The translations under genes and the position numbers were made by a program. DNA of 64,000 nt from Sulfuricella sp. T08 (GTDB lineage Bacteria; Pseudomonadota; Gammaproteobacteria; Burkholderiales; Sulfuricellaceae), in assembly GCF_000971475.1 (NCBI RefSeq), contig NZ_DF967523.1, positions 1 through 64,000 on the forward strand, given 5' to 3'. Below the pieces are notes generated by a model. That model did no database searches. It saw only the letters and a program-made list of their open reading frames with translations, and had not been told where the DNA came from. Positions 29,445-38,593 of this stretch are shown in pieces (position 1 is the stretch's first letter; every line of letters begins with the position of its first letter).

Positions 29445-30383
29445 TTAATGTACTCGTTGGACATTTCTTTGCTCTATTCGACGAAAAAAATCATCAAAGA
29501 TTTTCTTCCCTTTTTCGATATTGTCATTGAAGATATTTAAATAATCGTCACTAGATATTTCCAGGTCCAACTCGTTTCTAACTGAAAGGACTGCATTGGG
29601 TAGCAATGCTGATATTTCAAAGAATTTATTCATGCACTTTCTAATAAATTCCAAATGCTCTTTATTTTGTATTTGCCATAGTTCAGCAATTTCTGCTTGA
29701 AATTTATCGTATTTCTTCTGCTCGAAATCGACGTTTCCATTGATAGTTTTCCACAGTGCCGGATCTTGATTTCCTTCCAGATTTAGATTTTTCATTATGG
29801 CAATGTAACGATCAATTTCTTGCTGCGACTTGTCGCGCAGGTTTTCTAGAGTATGAATAGAGTTTTTTCGTAACATCAGCCCACTACGCTCAAGCATCAA
29901 ATCTAATGTGGCTGATCCGATAGCAGCCATGTATTCGGTAACTGCCTTTACAGTTTCTTTGGAGCCAACGATTTGAACTTTCGCGATCTTTCCCGAATCG
30001 CTAACCATGCTGGAAGAGATTTGTTCTTCGTTACGATTAAGATTGGAAAAACTAGGTATGATATTTTGGCTCCGCGTTATAGCTTCGACCGCCTCCATAT
30101 ACACTTCTTTCTTGATGTTCTTTTCACGCTCTACCGCTGCGAATTTTAGCTGATAGTTACTTCTGATCTCTTCTAATATTTGCGCATAACCTGACTTTAC
30201 TGACTCCACCTTATCAGTAAGGGATTCAATATCTTCTTTAGTAGCTAGATTTTTTGCTTTTTCTGAGAGGTATGAAGGTATAAAAGATTTTATGAAAAAA
30301 TATATTATTCCACCGCCAAGCACGGCGCCTATGCTGAAGCTACCAATCAGTGAGATCAATTTTTCAATTTCCGAATATTCCAT
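29445..30383 (-). CDS. Hypothetical protein with N-terminal membrane anchor and coiled coil
   Basis: 312 aa. One transmembrane segment (about 9-34, IGSFSIGAVLGGGIIYFF), then a charged coiled-coil region (about 40-110), then a helical domain to the end (LENLRDKSQQEIDRYIAIMKN, FRRIEQRNVQ). No catalytic motif seen. I do not recognise the family. Codon use and base content are clearly more AT-rich than its neighbours, a sign of transfer. It sits beside a repeat element, downstream of the DNA repair operon and convergent with it. Confidence 0.6.
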   Translation of the reverse strand: MEYSEIEKLISLIGSFSIGAVLGGGIIYFFIKSFIPSYLSEKAKNLATKEDIESLTDKVESVKSGYAQILEEIRSNYQLKFAAVEREKNIKKEVYMEAVEAITRSQNIIPSFSNLNRNEEQISSSMVSDSGKIAKVQIVGSKETVKAVTEYMAAIGSATLDLMLERSGLMLRKNSIHTLENLRDKSQQEIDRYIAIMKNLNLEGNQDPALWKTINGNVDFEQKKYDKFQAEIAELWQIQNKEHLEFIRKCMNKFFEISALLPNAVLSVRNELDLEISSDDYLNIFNDNIEKGKKIFDDFFRRIEQRNVQRVH

Positions 30384-30549
30384 AGCATTTATTTACGCCT
30401 CAATTTAAAGGGGCCAGGCACGATTAAATTTTGTGTTGGAATGTTAGAGCTCTATTGTGCATTTTATGACAATTGGGCCACTATAGGCATTTGTTCTAGT
30501 GGTTACAAGCGGTGCTGGGTTTTGAGTGCGCTTCGCGCAAATGTTTAGA

Positions 30550-31067
30550 TGCCGGGGGCTGCCCGGCAGCAGGTTACTTTATTTTGCTTGTCCAAAATAC
30601 AAGTAACCAAACAAAAAGACACCCTGCCGCGCCGGTCCTGCGGGCTACCTTCGGTTTGCCGGACAAATTGGGCGGCTGCGCAACTCGCCCTAGCAGGGCA
30701 CACAAACCGTGCCCTGCCGCGGAGCTCGAACAGTGCTCGCCTTCATCCCAATTTGCCCGTCAAACCGAAGCGGCGCAGAAGGGGAGTTGGGTTTTGTGGG
30801 CGGAGCCCGTGTTTTGGGTGCTCTCCCCGTTGGGGAGAGCGGGGTGGGGCGGTTTTGTTTTGCTTTTCGGTCCCCTTGGTCCACCGCCGAGCAGCACAGC
30901 AGGGCCGGGGGATTTCGGCGAGGACTGTCTGAGGCCACAGGCCGAGTTCCGCAGCCGCCCGGCTCGGCGAGCAGCACAGGGAACCCCGCAGGGGCGGTGG
31001 ATAGGGGCGGCTTTCTTTGGTTACTTTCTTTAGCCGTTTAAACTAGTCCGCCGGGCTACCCCCGGCA
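30550..31067. mobile_element. Non-coding dispersed element with terminal inverted repeats
   Basis: About 520 bp bounded by 18-bp inverted ends (30550-30567 and 31050-31067, 16 of 18 matching). Inside the left end is a long hairpin (ggttacttt...aagtaacc, 30572-30609); a matching agtaaccaaa motif stands near the right end. Open frames inside are GC-skewed and lack ribosome sites. This is a repeat type seen in many proteobacterial intergenic regions, where such frames are often mis-annotated. No transposase; MITE-like, mechanism unknown. The rest of 30384-31099 shows no gene. Confidence 0.6.
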
Positions 31068-31099
31068 CCCAAATCAACCGCGCAAAGCGCGCCACACCA

Positions 31100-31303
31100 C
31101 TATTGCCAAGTCTTGAAAACCTCACTGAGGTATTCAGAAAAGAAATAATAACCCGTCAGTCCGGCCATCACCAGAACAAGCAGAACCAATGCGGTTATGA
31201 CGGACCATTTGGTGATGGGGCTGGGCTCGGAGGTTTGTTTCGTTTTCGGTTTTGCTTCTTTATGTGGGTGCCAGCCAAACATTTCAGGCAGGTGGATGTC
31301 CAT
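31100..31303 (-). CDS. Small single-span membrane protein
   Basis: 67 aa from the ATG at 31303 (MDIHLPEMFGWHPH), chosen for its GGAGGG ribosome site; the frame extends 12 codons upstream. Residues 1-30 are cytoplasm-like, with HPHKEAKPKTKQ. One strong transmembrane segment follows (about 34-58, WSVITALVLLVLVMAGLTGYYFF), then a short tail. I do not recognise a family. Confidence 0.6.
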   Translation of the reverse strand: MDIHLPEMFGWHPHKEAKPKTKQTSEPSPITKWSVITALVLLVLVMAGLTGYYFFSEYLSEVFKTWQ

Positions 31304-31399
31304 GATATTGCCCTCCAGAAACAGTTGCGGATAAATCATGGCTTGGCTCGCGCCAAACCTGTTTATTTGACTCGGCTATTCGCCTCTTGTTCCGTGTTT

Positions 31400-31897
31400 T
31401 TATGGAAGGAGCCGCCAGGCTTGCCGCGCTGCTTCCTGCCATTCGGCCAGCTTTCTGCGCATCCGTTTGTAATGCGATCCCCGCCAGTAAACCCGGCCAC
31501 AGTGCGGGCAGACCAATAGTTCATCCTCCGTTTGACGCACATCATCCGGCACCTGCTGGGCGTGCTCCGGGGTGGCGGGCTGAAGCAGGGTGTTGTCCAT
31601 CAGGCAGCGGGTGAAGGCGTGGCTGAGCCAGTCGATGTCGAATTGATTACTCAGGACTGCCGCCTGGAGGTCGAGCGAGCCGAATGGAAGCTGGATGACG
31701 TGGCCCTTGGCGGCTTTGTGTTCCGTGATCTTGCGGTCGGCGGTGAGCAGCCAGCGGCCTTCGACGATTGCTTCGCGCAGGATTTGCGCATCGGTTGCAG
31801 TCTCGACTGCCAGAGTGGTGTCCAGTCCGGCGGCGCGCAGGTAGCGGGCCAGGCGCGCCAGCATCACGTCACACAGGAAGCGGGGAGCAGATTCCAT
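31400..31897 (-). CDS. Mut7-C RNase domain protein (PIN-like) with zinc finger
   Basis: 165 aa. N-terminal part (RFLCDVMLARLARYLRAAGLDT, then LLTADRKI) follows the Mut7-C/DUF5615 PIN-like fold, whose aspartates (D10, D54 region) could bind metal for RNA cleavage. The C-terminal part carries a zinc finger, CPHCGRVYWRGSHYKRM. Cellular substrate unknown. A stand-alone gene, divergent from the Gly-rich exported protein gene. Confidence 0.8.
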   Translation of the reverse strand: MESAPRFLCDVMLARLARYLRAAGLDTTLAVETATDAQILREAIVEGRWLLTADRKITEHKAAKGHVIQLPFGSLDLQAAVLSNQFDIDWLSHAFTRCLMDNTLLQPATPEHAQQVPDDVRQTEDELLVCPHCGRVYWRGSHYKRMRRKLAEWQEAARQAWRLLP

Positions 31898-31959
31898 AAG
31901 ACTCTCTATAATAAATCAAAGTGGGTCCGTCCACTTTTCTTGCATGAAGGAGAAGCGCT

Positions 31960-32373
31960 ATGTCCAAAAAAATATGGTTATTGCCGCTGGCTGTGGGGAT
32001 GATGGTTATGTCACCACTGGTTGTCGGCCAGGATCAAGTGAAGCAGCAGGACCAAACCCGCCAGCAGGACCGGCTTCGTACTCAGGATCAGGAGCAGGTA
32101 TACGGCTCGCAGTTGATGACACAGGAAGAGCGCATGGCTTACCGCACCAAAATGCGTGCGGCAAAAACCCAGGAAGAGCGCGAAAGAATCCGCGCTGAAC
32201 ACCACGAGCAGATGAAGGTGCGCGCCAAGGAGCGAGGCGTTACTCTGCCGGATATGCCCCCAGCAATGGGCGGTGGCATGGGCCCCGGAGGTGGTATAGG
32301 AGGCGGCATGGGGCCCGGTGGCGGTGGCATGGGTCCGGGAGGGGGAATGGGTGGCGGCCCCAGAGGGCGCTAA
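31960..32373 (+). CDS. Exported protein with Gly/Met-rich tail
   Basis: 137 aa. Signal peptide (MSKKIWLLPLAVGMMVMSPLVVG), then Gln/Asp/Arg-rich stretch, then a charged helical module (MTQEERMAYRTKMRAAKTQEER and following HHEQMKVRAKERG) widespread in small proteobacterial periplasmic proteins. A repetitive GGGMGPGG tail ends the protein. Ribosome site GAAGGAG. Function unknown; the tail is low-complexity and may be variable in length. Confidence 0.7.
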   Translation: MSKKIWLLPLAVGMMVMSPLVVGQDQVKQQDQTRQQDRLRTQDQEQVYGSQLMTQEERMAYRTKMRAAKTQEERERIRAEHHEQMKVRAKERGVTLPDMPPAMGGGMGPGGGIGGGMGPGGGGMGPGGGMGGGPRGR

Positions 32374-32394
32374 TGATTTATTGAGGTGATCCTT

Positions 32395-32432
32395 CCGATT
32401 TCCCTTCTCCCGGCAAGGGGGAAGGAGTCGGA
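32395..32432. repeat. Stem-loop after the Gly-rich protein gene
   Basis: Imperfect inverted repeat (ccgatttcccttctccc against gggggaaggagtcgg). No T-run on the plus strand. Related in style to the ctctcccgc repeats in the DNA repair genes. Confidence 0.5.
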
Positions 32433-32513
32433 ATATTGCCCCCAATGTCATGAGGAAATATACGGATTCCTGGGCGCGGTCGCTATGCGCTCACGCCCGG
32501 AAGAGGGGTGAGT

Positions 32514-32975
32514 TTAGTGGCGACCGGTGCTGCCGAAGCCGCCGGAGCTGCGTTCGCTTGCTTCGAAATCGTCTACCACATTGAATTCGGCATGGATCAC
32601 CGGGACGATGACCATCTGCGCGATGCGCTCCATCGGGTTGAGGATGAAGGGCGTGTGGCCGCGGTTCCAGCAGGAAACGAAGAGCTGCCCCTGGTAGTCT
32701 GAGTCGATCAGGCCGACCAGGTTGCCGAGTACGATGCCGTGCTTATGGCCCAGGCCGGAGCGCGGCAGGATCATCGCCGCCATGCCGGGGTCGCAGAGGT
32801 GGATGGCGATGCCGGTGGGGATCAGCTCGGTGTGGCCGGGATGGATGGTCATGACGTGTTCGATGCAGGCGCGCAGGTCCAGCCCCGCCGATCCCGGCGT
32901 GGCGTAGCTGGGCGGGTGCTGCTTGAGGCGTTCGTCGAGAATTTTGACGTCGACTTTCTTCAGATTCTTTTTCAT
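32514..32975 (-). CDS. dut: dUTP diphosphatase
   Basis: 153 aa from ATG 32975, which has GAGG six to seven bases upstream; an alternative ATG at 32987 lies inside the preceding coaBC gene. Hydrolyses dUTP to dUMP, keeping uracil out of DNA and feeding dTMP synthesis. Seen: motif 1 [10 protein letters not shown], motif 2 [10 protein letters not shown], motif 3 [11 protein letters not shown], motif 4 ERIAQMV and the C-terminal motif 5 [10 protein letters not shown]. Starts 1 nt after the coaBC stop; the coaBC-dut order is common. Confidence 0.97.
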   Translation of the reverse strand: MKKNLKKVDVKILDERLKQHPPSYATPGSAGLDLRACIEHVMTIHPGHTELIPTGIAIHLCDPGMAAMILPRSGLGHKHGIVLGNLVGLIDSDYQGQLFVSCWNRGHTPFILNPMERIAQMVIVPVIHAEFNVVDDFEASERSSGGFGSTGRH

Positions 32976-32976
32976 T

Positions 32977-34185
32977 TCAAGCCTCATTTTTATTTCCTGA
33001 ATGATGGTAAAGCTTGGCGACGTGGGCGATCAGCTGCCTCGCCAGTACGATTTTTGGCGCGCGCGGCAGCGGGTGGGTGCCTTCGTCGTCGAATAGAATT
33101 AACTCGTTGTCTTCCTGGCCGATGGCGTCCTGCACCATGTTGGCGGCCAGCAGCGGCAGGTTTTTCCGGCGCCGCTTCATTTCGGCGAATTCGTAGAGGT
33201 TCTCGCTTTCCGCAGCGAAGCCGACGCAGAACGGCGGGTTGGGCAGGTTCATCACGTTGGCAACGATGTCGGGGTTGGGTGCCAGTTCCAGCGTGAGGAT
33301 GTGAGCATCTTTCTTGATTTTCTGCTCGCTCGGGTTGAGCACGTAATAGTCAGCTACTGCTGCGACGCTGATAAAGATGTCGGTTTCGCCAATTTCCTTG
33401 TTGACCGCTTCAAGCATCTGCTGGGCGCTGGTGACGGCGATGGTTTTTGCCGCTGTGGGCGGTTTCAGGCAGGTCGGGCCGGAGACCAGGGTAACTTCTG
33501 CTCCGGCTTCGATGGCGGCACGGGCGACAGCGTAACCCATTTTGCCCGAACTCATGTTGGTGATGGCGCGCACTGCATCGATCGCTTCGAAGGTCGGCCC
33601 GGCGGTGATCAGCACGCGTTGGCCTTTCAGCAGCTTGGGATGCCAGAACGATTCTAGATCCTCTATCAGTATTTCCGGTTCCACCATTCGTCCCATGCCG
33701 GTTTCGCCACAGGCCTGAGAGCCGCTGGCCGGACCAAGGAGGGTGATGTCGTCGCGCCTGAGCTGGGTGATGTTGCGATGGGTAGCCGGGTTGTCCCACA
33801 TTTCGCGGTTCATCGCCGGGGCGACCAGGAGCGGGCAGGCGCGTGCCAGGCAGGCCGCGGAGAGCAGGTCGTCCGCGGCGCCGTGTGCGAGCTTGGCGAT
33901 AAAATCGGCGCTGGCCGGGGCGATCAGCACCGCGTCGGCGCCGCGCGTGACATCGATGTGCGCCATGCCGCCGGCTGCCTGGCCGTCCCATAAATCGCTC
34001 AGAACCGGTTTGCCGGAGAGCGCCTGGAAGGTGGCCGGAGCGACGAAGTGGCGGGCCGCTTCGGTCATGATCACCTGCACCTCGATGCCGTTTTTCACCA
34101 GCAGGCGGGTAAGCTCTGCTGCCTTGTAGGCGGCCACGCCGCCGGTGACGCCGAGAACCAGGCGCTTTTTCACTGTATCGGTCAT
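32977..34185 (-). CDS. coaBC: Bifunctional phosphopantothenoylcysteine decarboxylase/phosphopantothenate-cysteine ligase
   Basis: 402 aa. CoaC half: flavin-binding [11 protein letters not shown], catalytic His in [14 protein letters not shown] and the active-site Cys in [10 protein letters not shown]. CoaB half (from about residue 190): [24 protein letters not shown] and KIKK. Together they convert phosphopantothenate and cysteine to phosphopantetheine in coenzyme A synthesis. Coupled to dut downstream. The radC gene starts 38 nt away in the opposite direction. Confidence 0.97.
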   Translation of the reverse strand: MTDTVKKRLVLGVTGGVAAYKAAELTRLLVKNGIEVQVIMTEAARHFVAPATFQALSGKPVLSDLWDGQAAGGMAHIDVTRGADAVLIAPASADFIAKLAHGAADDLLSAACLARACPLLVAPAMNREMWDNPATHRNITQLRRDDITLLGPASGSQACGETGMGRMVEPEILIEDLESFWHPKLLKGQRVLITAGPTFEAIDAVRAITNMSSGKMGYAVARAAIEAGAEVTLVSGPTCLKPPTAAKTIAVTSAQQMLEAVNKEIGETDIFISVAAVADYYVLNPSEQKIKKDAHILTLELAPNPDIVANVMNLPNPPFCVGFAAESENLYEFAEMKRRRKNLPLLAANMVQDAIGQEDNELILFDDEGTHPLPRAPKIVLARQLIAHVAKLYHHSGNKNEA

Positions 34186-34223
34186 AATCCTTTTATTCTA
34201 CTTGAAACAACAAAGAATTTGTC

Positions 34224-34898
34224 ATGGCGATAACGGATTGGCCGGAAGGCGAACGACCCCGGGAGAAGCTCCTGCAGAAAGGCGCGTCCAGCCTGTCGGA
34301 CGCCGAGTTGCTGGCGATTTTTTTGCGCACCGGCCTGCCCGGCAAAAGTGCGGTGGATCTGGCGCGCGAACTGCTTGGGCGCTTCGGCAACCTGACGACC
34401 TTATTTGCCGCCGGGGAAAAGGAGTTTTGTCAGACGCCCGGCATGGGTGCGGCGAAATATGCGCAACTGCAGGCAGTTCTGGAGATGGCGAAGCGCGCGT
34501 TGCATGAAGAGATGTCAGAGCGCGATGCGCTGTCCTCGCCGCAGGCTGTGCGCGATTATTTGCGGCTCCGGTTGCAGGGGTTGCCCCACGAAGTCTTCAT
34601 GGCCTTATTCCTGGATGCGCAAAATCGCGTCATAGTCAGCGAAGAACTGTTTCGCGGTACTTTGACCCAGACCTCGGTTTATCCAAGGGAAGTGGTGAAG
34701 CGCGCCCTGCATCACAATGCTGCTGCAGTAATCCTGGCGCATAATCATCCTTCCGGCGTGGCCGAACCCAGCAATGCTGACCAGGTGCTGACCCAGGCGC
34801 TGAAAAATGCGCTGGTTCTGGTGGACGTCCGGGTGCTGGATCATTTTATCGTTGCCGGAAGCGGTTTTCTGTCCTTCGCAGAGCGAGGCCTGCTCTAG
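34224..34898 (+). CDS. radC: RadC-family JAB-domain protein
   Basis: 224 aa: N-terminal helix-hairpin-helix region ([29 protein letters not shown]) and C-terminal JAMM metalloprotease-like domain with [14 protein letters not shown]. The historical role in DNA repair is doubtful; the biochemical activity is unknown. Its position next to coaBC-dut and rpmB-rpmG is the conserved chromosomal context in proteobacteria. Confidence 0.95.
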   Translation: MAITDWPEGERPREKLLQKGASSLSDAELLAIFLRTGLPGKSAVDLARELLGRFGNLTTLFAAGEKEFCQTPGMGAAKYAQLQAVLEMAKRALHEEMSERDALSSPQAVRDYLRLRLQGLPHEVFMALFLDAQNRVIVSEELFRGTLTQTSVYPREVVKRALHHNAAAVILAHNHPSGVAEPSNADQVLTQALKNALVLVDVRVLDHFIVAGSGFLSFAERGLL

Positions 34899-34914
34899 AG
34901 AGAGTAATTTCTTC

Positions 34915-34944
34915 TTGAGTTGTCGGGCAAAAATATGGTATAAA
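34915..34944 (+). promoter_or_regulatory. Candidate sigma-70 promoter for rpmB-rpmG
   Basis: TTGAGT (34915-34920), 18-nt spacer, TATAAA (34939-34944), 44 nt before the rpmB start. Confidence 0.5.
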
Positions 34945-34988
34945 TCGCGTTTTTCGTAATTCATTCTTCTATTTTCTGGAGCAATACC

Positions 34989-35225
34989 ATGGCCCGCGTA
35001 TGCAAGATCACCGGCAAGAAGCCGATGTCGGGGAACAACGTCTCCCACGCCAACAACAGGACTAAACGTCGTTTCCTGCCGAACCTGCAAAATCGCAAGT
35101 TCTGGGTGGAAAGCGAAAACCGCTGGGTGAGTATGCGCCTATCCTGCGCTGCATTGCGCACTATTGACAAAAACGGCATCGACGCCGTGCTGGCGAAGCT
35201 ACGCGCTCGCGGCGAAAGCATTTAA
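34989..35225 (+). CDS. rpmB: 50S ribosomal protein L28
   Basis: 78 aa, normal length. Begins [23 protein letters not shown] and ends RARGESI, as expected. Ribosome site CTGGAG. First gene of the rpmB-rpmG pair, 11 nt before rpmG. Confidence 0.98.
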   Translation: MARVCKITGKKPMSGNNVSHANNRTKRRFLPNLQNRKFWVESENRWVSMRLSCAALRTIDKNGIDAVLAKLRARGESI

Positions 35226-35236
35226 GGGGCTAAGAA

Positions 35237-35404
35237 ATGGCAAAAGGCGGACGCGAGAAAATCAAACTGGAATCCACTGCGGGTACCGGTCACTTTTATA
35301 CTACCGACAAGAACAAACGTACCATGCCGGAAAAGATGCTGATCAAGAAATTTGATCCGGTGGCACGCAAGCACGTGGACTACAAGGAAACCAAGCTGAA
35401 ATAA
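35237..35404 (+). CDS. rpmG: 50S ribosomal protein L33
   Basis: 55 aa, read directly from the sequence: starts [18 protein letters not shown] and ends DYKETKLK. It has no CxxC pairs, so it is the zinc-independent form. Ribosome site AAGGGG. A strong terminator follows 27 nt later. Confidence 0.97.
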   Translation: MAKGGREKIKLESTAGTGHFYTTDKNKRTMPEKMLIKKFDPVARKHVDYKETKLK

Positions 35405-35430
35405 GCTGGTTTGCCTAGGTATTGCCCAAC

Positions 35431-35456
35431 AAAAAACCCGCTTCGGCGGGTTTTTT
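35431..35456. terminator. Terminator of rpmB-rpmG
   Basis: Eleven-base-pair stem aaaaaacccgc/gcgggtttttt with a TTCG tetraloop; T-runs on both strands. Confidence 0.92.
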
Positions 35457-35495
35457 GTTGCCTGTATCAACCGGATCACCGGGGCCAGACGAAGT

Positions 35496-35578
35496 GCGTA
35501 GGATGGGTGGAGGCTTGCCGATACCCATTGCTTATGATTATAGATGATGGGTATCGCTTCGCTCCACCCATCCTACGC
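35496..35578. repeat. Long perfect inverted repeat
   Basis: Arms of 17 nt (gcgtaggatgggtggag, 35496-35512, and its complement 35562-35578) with a second inner pair of 10 nt (cgatacccat, 35519-35528, and 35547-35556). Non-coding; a dispersed palindrome type frequent in proteobacteria. It could also act on the 3' end of the mscS-type mRNA. Confidence 0.8.
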
Positions 35579-35590
35579 GGGTTGCCAGGA

Positions 35591-36859
35591 TTAGCTGGGC
35601 TGATTGCCGATGATGCGGATATCTCTTTGCGGGTAGGGGATTTCGATGTCCGCCGCCTGGAATTGGCGCCAGATTTCCAGGTTGATGTCGGATTTCAGGC
35701 CGAACTGGCCTTCCTCCGGGTCGTCGATCCAGATGCCTAGTTCCAGGTCGATGCCGTTGTCGCCGAAGGATTTGAGAAATACTTTGGTTTCCGGATCGGC
35801 AAGTACCCTTGGCTGCTTCGCGGCGGCATCCCTCATGATCTTCATGGCGCGTTCCAGGTCGCTCTGGTAGCTGACCTGTACCGGAATGCTGACACGAAAA
35901 TGGCGGTCGGTATAGGAATGGTTGATGACGGTGGAACTGATCAGGGTTTCGTTCGGGATGATGGCTTCGGTGCCGTCCAGGCTTTTTAGCACCATGTAGC
36001 GTGCGGTCAATTTTGAAACCGTGCCGAAGCGCCCTTCAACGGTGAGGGCATCCCCGGGGTGGATGGATTTGTCGAGCAGGATGATGAAGCCGCTGACGTA
36101 GTTGCTGGCAATTTTTTGCAGGCCGAAACCGATGCCCACGCCCAGGGCGCCGCCGAATACCGAAAGCACGGTGATGTCGATGCCCGCCAGGGGCAGGGCG
36201 ATCAGCACGCCGAATATGATCAGGGCGGCGCGGATCAGCTTGGACAGCACCACGCGCAGATTCATGTTCAGGTTCTCTGTGGCCATTACCCGGTTTTCGA
36301 GTATCCGCCCCAGCCACATCGCCGCCAGCACGGTGACAAGGACGGACAGGATGCCGCTCAAAATAATGAGCAATGAAATTTTCTGCTTGCCAATATGGAA
36401 GCTGAGGTCGTCCATGGCATCCAGAATTTCGGGCAGAAAGCCGGTGAGGTGCAGAGCGAGGCCGACCCAGATTGTCATGGCAATGAAGCGCTCGGAACTG
36501 TGCAGCCAACCGCTCGGGGCGAAAATCTTGCGCAGCGCATAGACGGCAAGGCGGACCAGTGCCATGGCTAATAGCAGGGACGTAGCGATATTCAGAAGAT
36601 TGACCGAGTGCCAGTTCTTGAGCACGGTCTTTCCGATCACCACCAACAGCAGTGCAACCAGAGGAAAAGCCACCCGGGAAACCCCGCCCAGGCCAACTTT
36701 GATGGCGCCTTCCGATTTCGGCAGGTGGCTCCTCAATAGTCGGTTAAAGCCCCAGGCCAGCGCCAGGCTAAAACCCAGCACCGCAAGTTGCCACAGTATC
36801 GTGGTTTGTTCCAGATCGGAAAGTAGGTCTGTCAGCAGGTTGTGAGCATTCTGAGGCAT
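35591..36859 (-). CDS. Mechanosensitive ion channel of the MscS family
   Basis: 422 aa. Several N-terminal membrane segments precede the MscS pore helix (SVFGGALGVGIGFGLQKIASNYVSG, a Gly/Ala-packed pattern) and the beta domain (LLDKSIHPGDALTV, then GTVSKLTARYMVL). It is longer than E. coli MscS (286 aa) by extra N-terminal helices and shorter than MscK. It releases solutes on hypo-osmotic shock. Single gene. Confidence 0.92.
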   Translation of the reverse strand: MPQNAHNLLTDLLSDLEQTTILWQLAVLGFSLALAWGFNRLLRSHLPKSEGAIKVGLGGVSRVAFPLVALLLVVIGKTVLKNWHSVNLLNIATSLLLAMALVRLAVYALRKIFAPSGWLHSSERFIAMTIWVGLALHLTGFLPEILDAMDDLSFHIGKQKISLLIILSGILSVLVTVLAAMWLGRILENRVMATENLNMNLRVVLSKLIRAALIIFGVLIALPLAGIDITVLSVFGGALGVGIGFGLQKIASNYVSGFIILLDKSIHPGDALTVEGRFGTVSKLTARYMVLKSLDGTEAIIPNETLISSTVINHSYTDRHFRVSIPVQVSYQSDLERAMKIMRDAAAKQPRVLADPETKVFLKSFGDNGIDLELGIWIDDPEEGQFGLKSDINLEIWRQFQAADIEIPYPQRDIRIIGNQPS

Positions 36860-36929
36860 GGAGTGATTTGAACACGAGTGAGAGAGCTAAATTCTAGCAT
36901 GGCCGGAGAGCCGCCCGGAGTGTTGCGGC

Positions 36930-37988
36930 TTATAGCCACTTTTTCTTGCGGAAATACACCTGCATGGAAATGCCGACGGTCGCCATCAGCAGCAGTATCG
37001 CCGGGTAGCCCCAGGTCCATTCGAGCTCCGGCATGTGTTTGAAGTTCATGCCGTAGACGCCGGCGAGGAAGGTGAGCGGCATGAAGATGGTGGCGATCAC
37101 GGTGAGGACGCGCATTACCGAATTCATGCGGTTGCTGACGCTGGACAGGTAGATGTCGAGCAGGCCGGTGGCGAGGTCGCGGAAGGTTTCCAGCGTGTCG
37201 ATGATGTGGATGGTGTGGTCGTAGATGTCGCGCAGGTAAATTCGCGAAGTTGGCTCGAAGAAGGCTGATTCGCCGCGTTCCAGCGCACCGATGACGTTGC
37301 GAAACGGGAAGATGGCCTTGCGCAGGAAAATCAGTTCGCGACGGAGTTTGTGGATTCTTTGCAGAGTACTGGGTGTGGCGTTGGCAATGACTTCCTCCTC
37401 GAGGGCGTCGATTTCTTCTTCCCGCTTTTCCAGTACCACGAAATAGTGATCCACCACCGCATCCAGCAGTGCGTAGGCGAGATAGTCCGCCCCGGTCTTG
37501 CGGATGAACCCTTTGCCGCTTTTGATGCGCTCCACGATCGGGTCGAAGATGTCGCTATGCTGCTCGCGGAAGGAGAGCACGAAATTCTTTCCCAGGATCA
37601 GGCTTACCTGCTCGGCGGCGATTTCCCCGCGATCGTTGAGGGACAGCATTTTCAGCACAATGTAGACGTAATCGCCGAAATCCTCCATTTTCGGGCGCTG
37701 GTCGGTGTTCATGATGTCTTCCAGCACCAGCGGGTGCAGCCCGAAGCATTCGCCGATGCGCTGAAACAGGTCGATCTGGTGGATGCCGTCGACGTTGACC
37801 CAGGTGATGCCTGTGGCCGCCTTGGCGGCGCAGTACTCCTCGGCAGCCTCGGTTTCCGTGTCGAGAAAGCTGGATTCGTCGTAATTGATCAGCCTGACGC
37901 GGGTCTTTTCGCTCCGTTTTTTCCCAATGTGAACCAGCGTGCCGGGCGGCAGACCGGCTTTTTTCGATCTTTTGGCGAATTTGGACAT
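36930..37988 (-). CDS. corA: CorA-type magnesium/cobalt transporter
   Basis: 352 aa from the ATG at 37988, which has GGAG six bases upstream; the frame continues 12 codons further. A large N-terminal cytoplasmic domain, then two C-terminal membrane segments with the selectivity motif YGMNF after the first (IFMPLTFLAGVYGMNF), and a basic C terminus RKKKW. Forms a homopentameric Mg2+ channel; may carry Co2+ or Ni2+. Confidence 0.95.
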   Translation of the reverse strand: MSKFAKRSKKAGLPPGTLVHIGKKRSEKTRVRLINYDESSFLDTETEAAEEYCAAKAATGITWVNVDGIHQIDLFQRIGECFGLHPLVLEDIMNTDQRPKMEDFGDYVYIVLKMLSLNDRGEIAAEQVSLILGKNFVLSFREQHSDIFDPIVERIKSGKGFIRKTGADYLAYALLDAVVDHYFVVLEKREEEIDALEEEVIANATPSTLQRIHKLRRELIFLRKAIFPFRNVIGALERGESAFFEPTSRIYLRDIYDHTIHIIDTLETFRDLATGLLDIYLSSVSNRMNSVMRVLTVIATIFMPLTFLAGVYGMNFKHMPELEWTWGYPAILLLMATVGISMQVYFRKKKWL

Positions 37989-38113
37989 GGCTGCTCCAGG
38001 GGTTACGGAAATGCTGCAATGCAATTATGAACCACTTTTCATTGCGACAAGCTGCGGCAATACGTTAAATTAGCCCTCACCGGAGATTTTCCGGCTCAAA
38101 TCCAGGAGTCGCA

Positions 38114-38593
38114 ATGGAACGCTTTACCATCTCGATAGACGAGGATCTTGCCGCCGAATTCGACCGCCTGATCACCCAGCGCGGCTACCGCAATCGTTCC
38201 GAAGCAGTGCGCGACCTGATGCGCGGCTACCTGGAACGGGAACGGCTGGAGCGCGACGAAGCAACCCACAGCGTCGCCAGCCTGTCCTATGTTTACAATC
38301 ACCACGAACGCGAGCTGGCCGAGCGCCTCACCGCCTTGCAGCACGGCCATCACGACCTGACAGTGGCGACCATGCACGTTCACCTCGACCACGAGCACTG
38401 CCTGGAGAGCGTTATCCTGCGCGGCCAGACCGCTGCCGTGCGCAGCTTCGCCGAGGCCATGATGGCCGAACGCGGTGTGCGCCATGGTCAGATCAATCTG
38501 GTCGCGGTCGAGGTCGAACATGGTCACCACGCCCACGGCTATGTGCCGGCGGGTAAGGGCGCACCGCACCTGCATCTGAAGCCAAAAACCTAA
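38114..38593 (+). CDS. nikR: Nickel-responsive transcriptional regulator NikR
   Basis: 159 aa. N-terminal ribbon-helix-helix DNA-binding part (MERFTISIDEDLAAEFDRLI, YRNRSEAVRDLMR) and C-terminal ACT-like domain with the nickel ligands in MHVHLDHEHCLE, spaced like His87, His89 and Cys95 of E. coli NikR. It is about 25 residues longer than E. coli NikR, with an unusual His-rich tail (HGHHAHGY...HLHLK). Its TAA overlaps the stop of the convergent nikO by 3 nt. It would repress the nickel importer when nickel is ample. Confidence 0.93.
   Translation: MERFTISIDEDLAAEFDRLITQRGYRNRSEAVRDLMRGYLERERLERDEATHSVASLSYVYNHHERELAERLTALQHGHHDLTVATMHVHLDHEHCLESVILRGQTAAVRSFAEAMMAERGVRHGQINLVAVEVEHGHHAHGYVPAGKGAPHLHLKPKT

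Noticed and set aside
30512-31041. Open frames of 95-173 codons within the inverted-repeat element
   Set aside because: No ribosome site, overlapping frames on both strands, repeat-derived sequence; typical mis-annotated ORFs.
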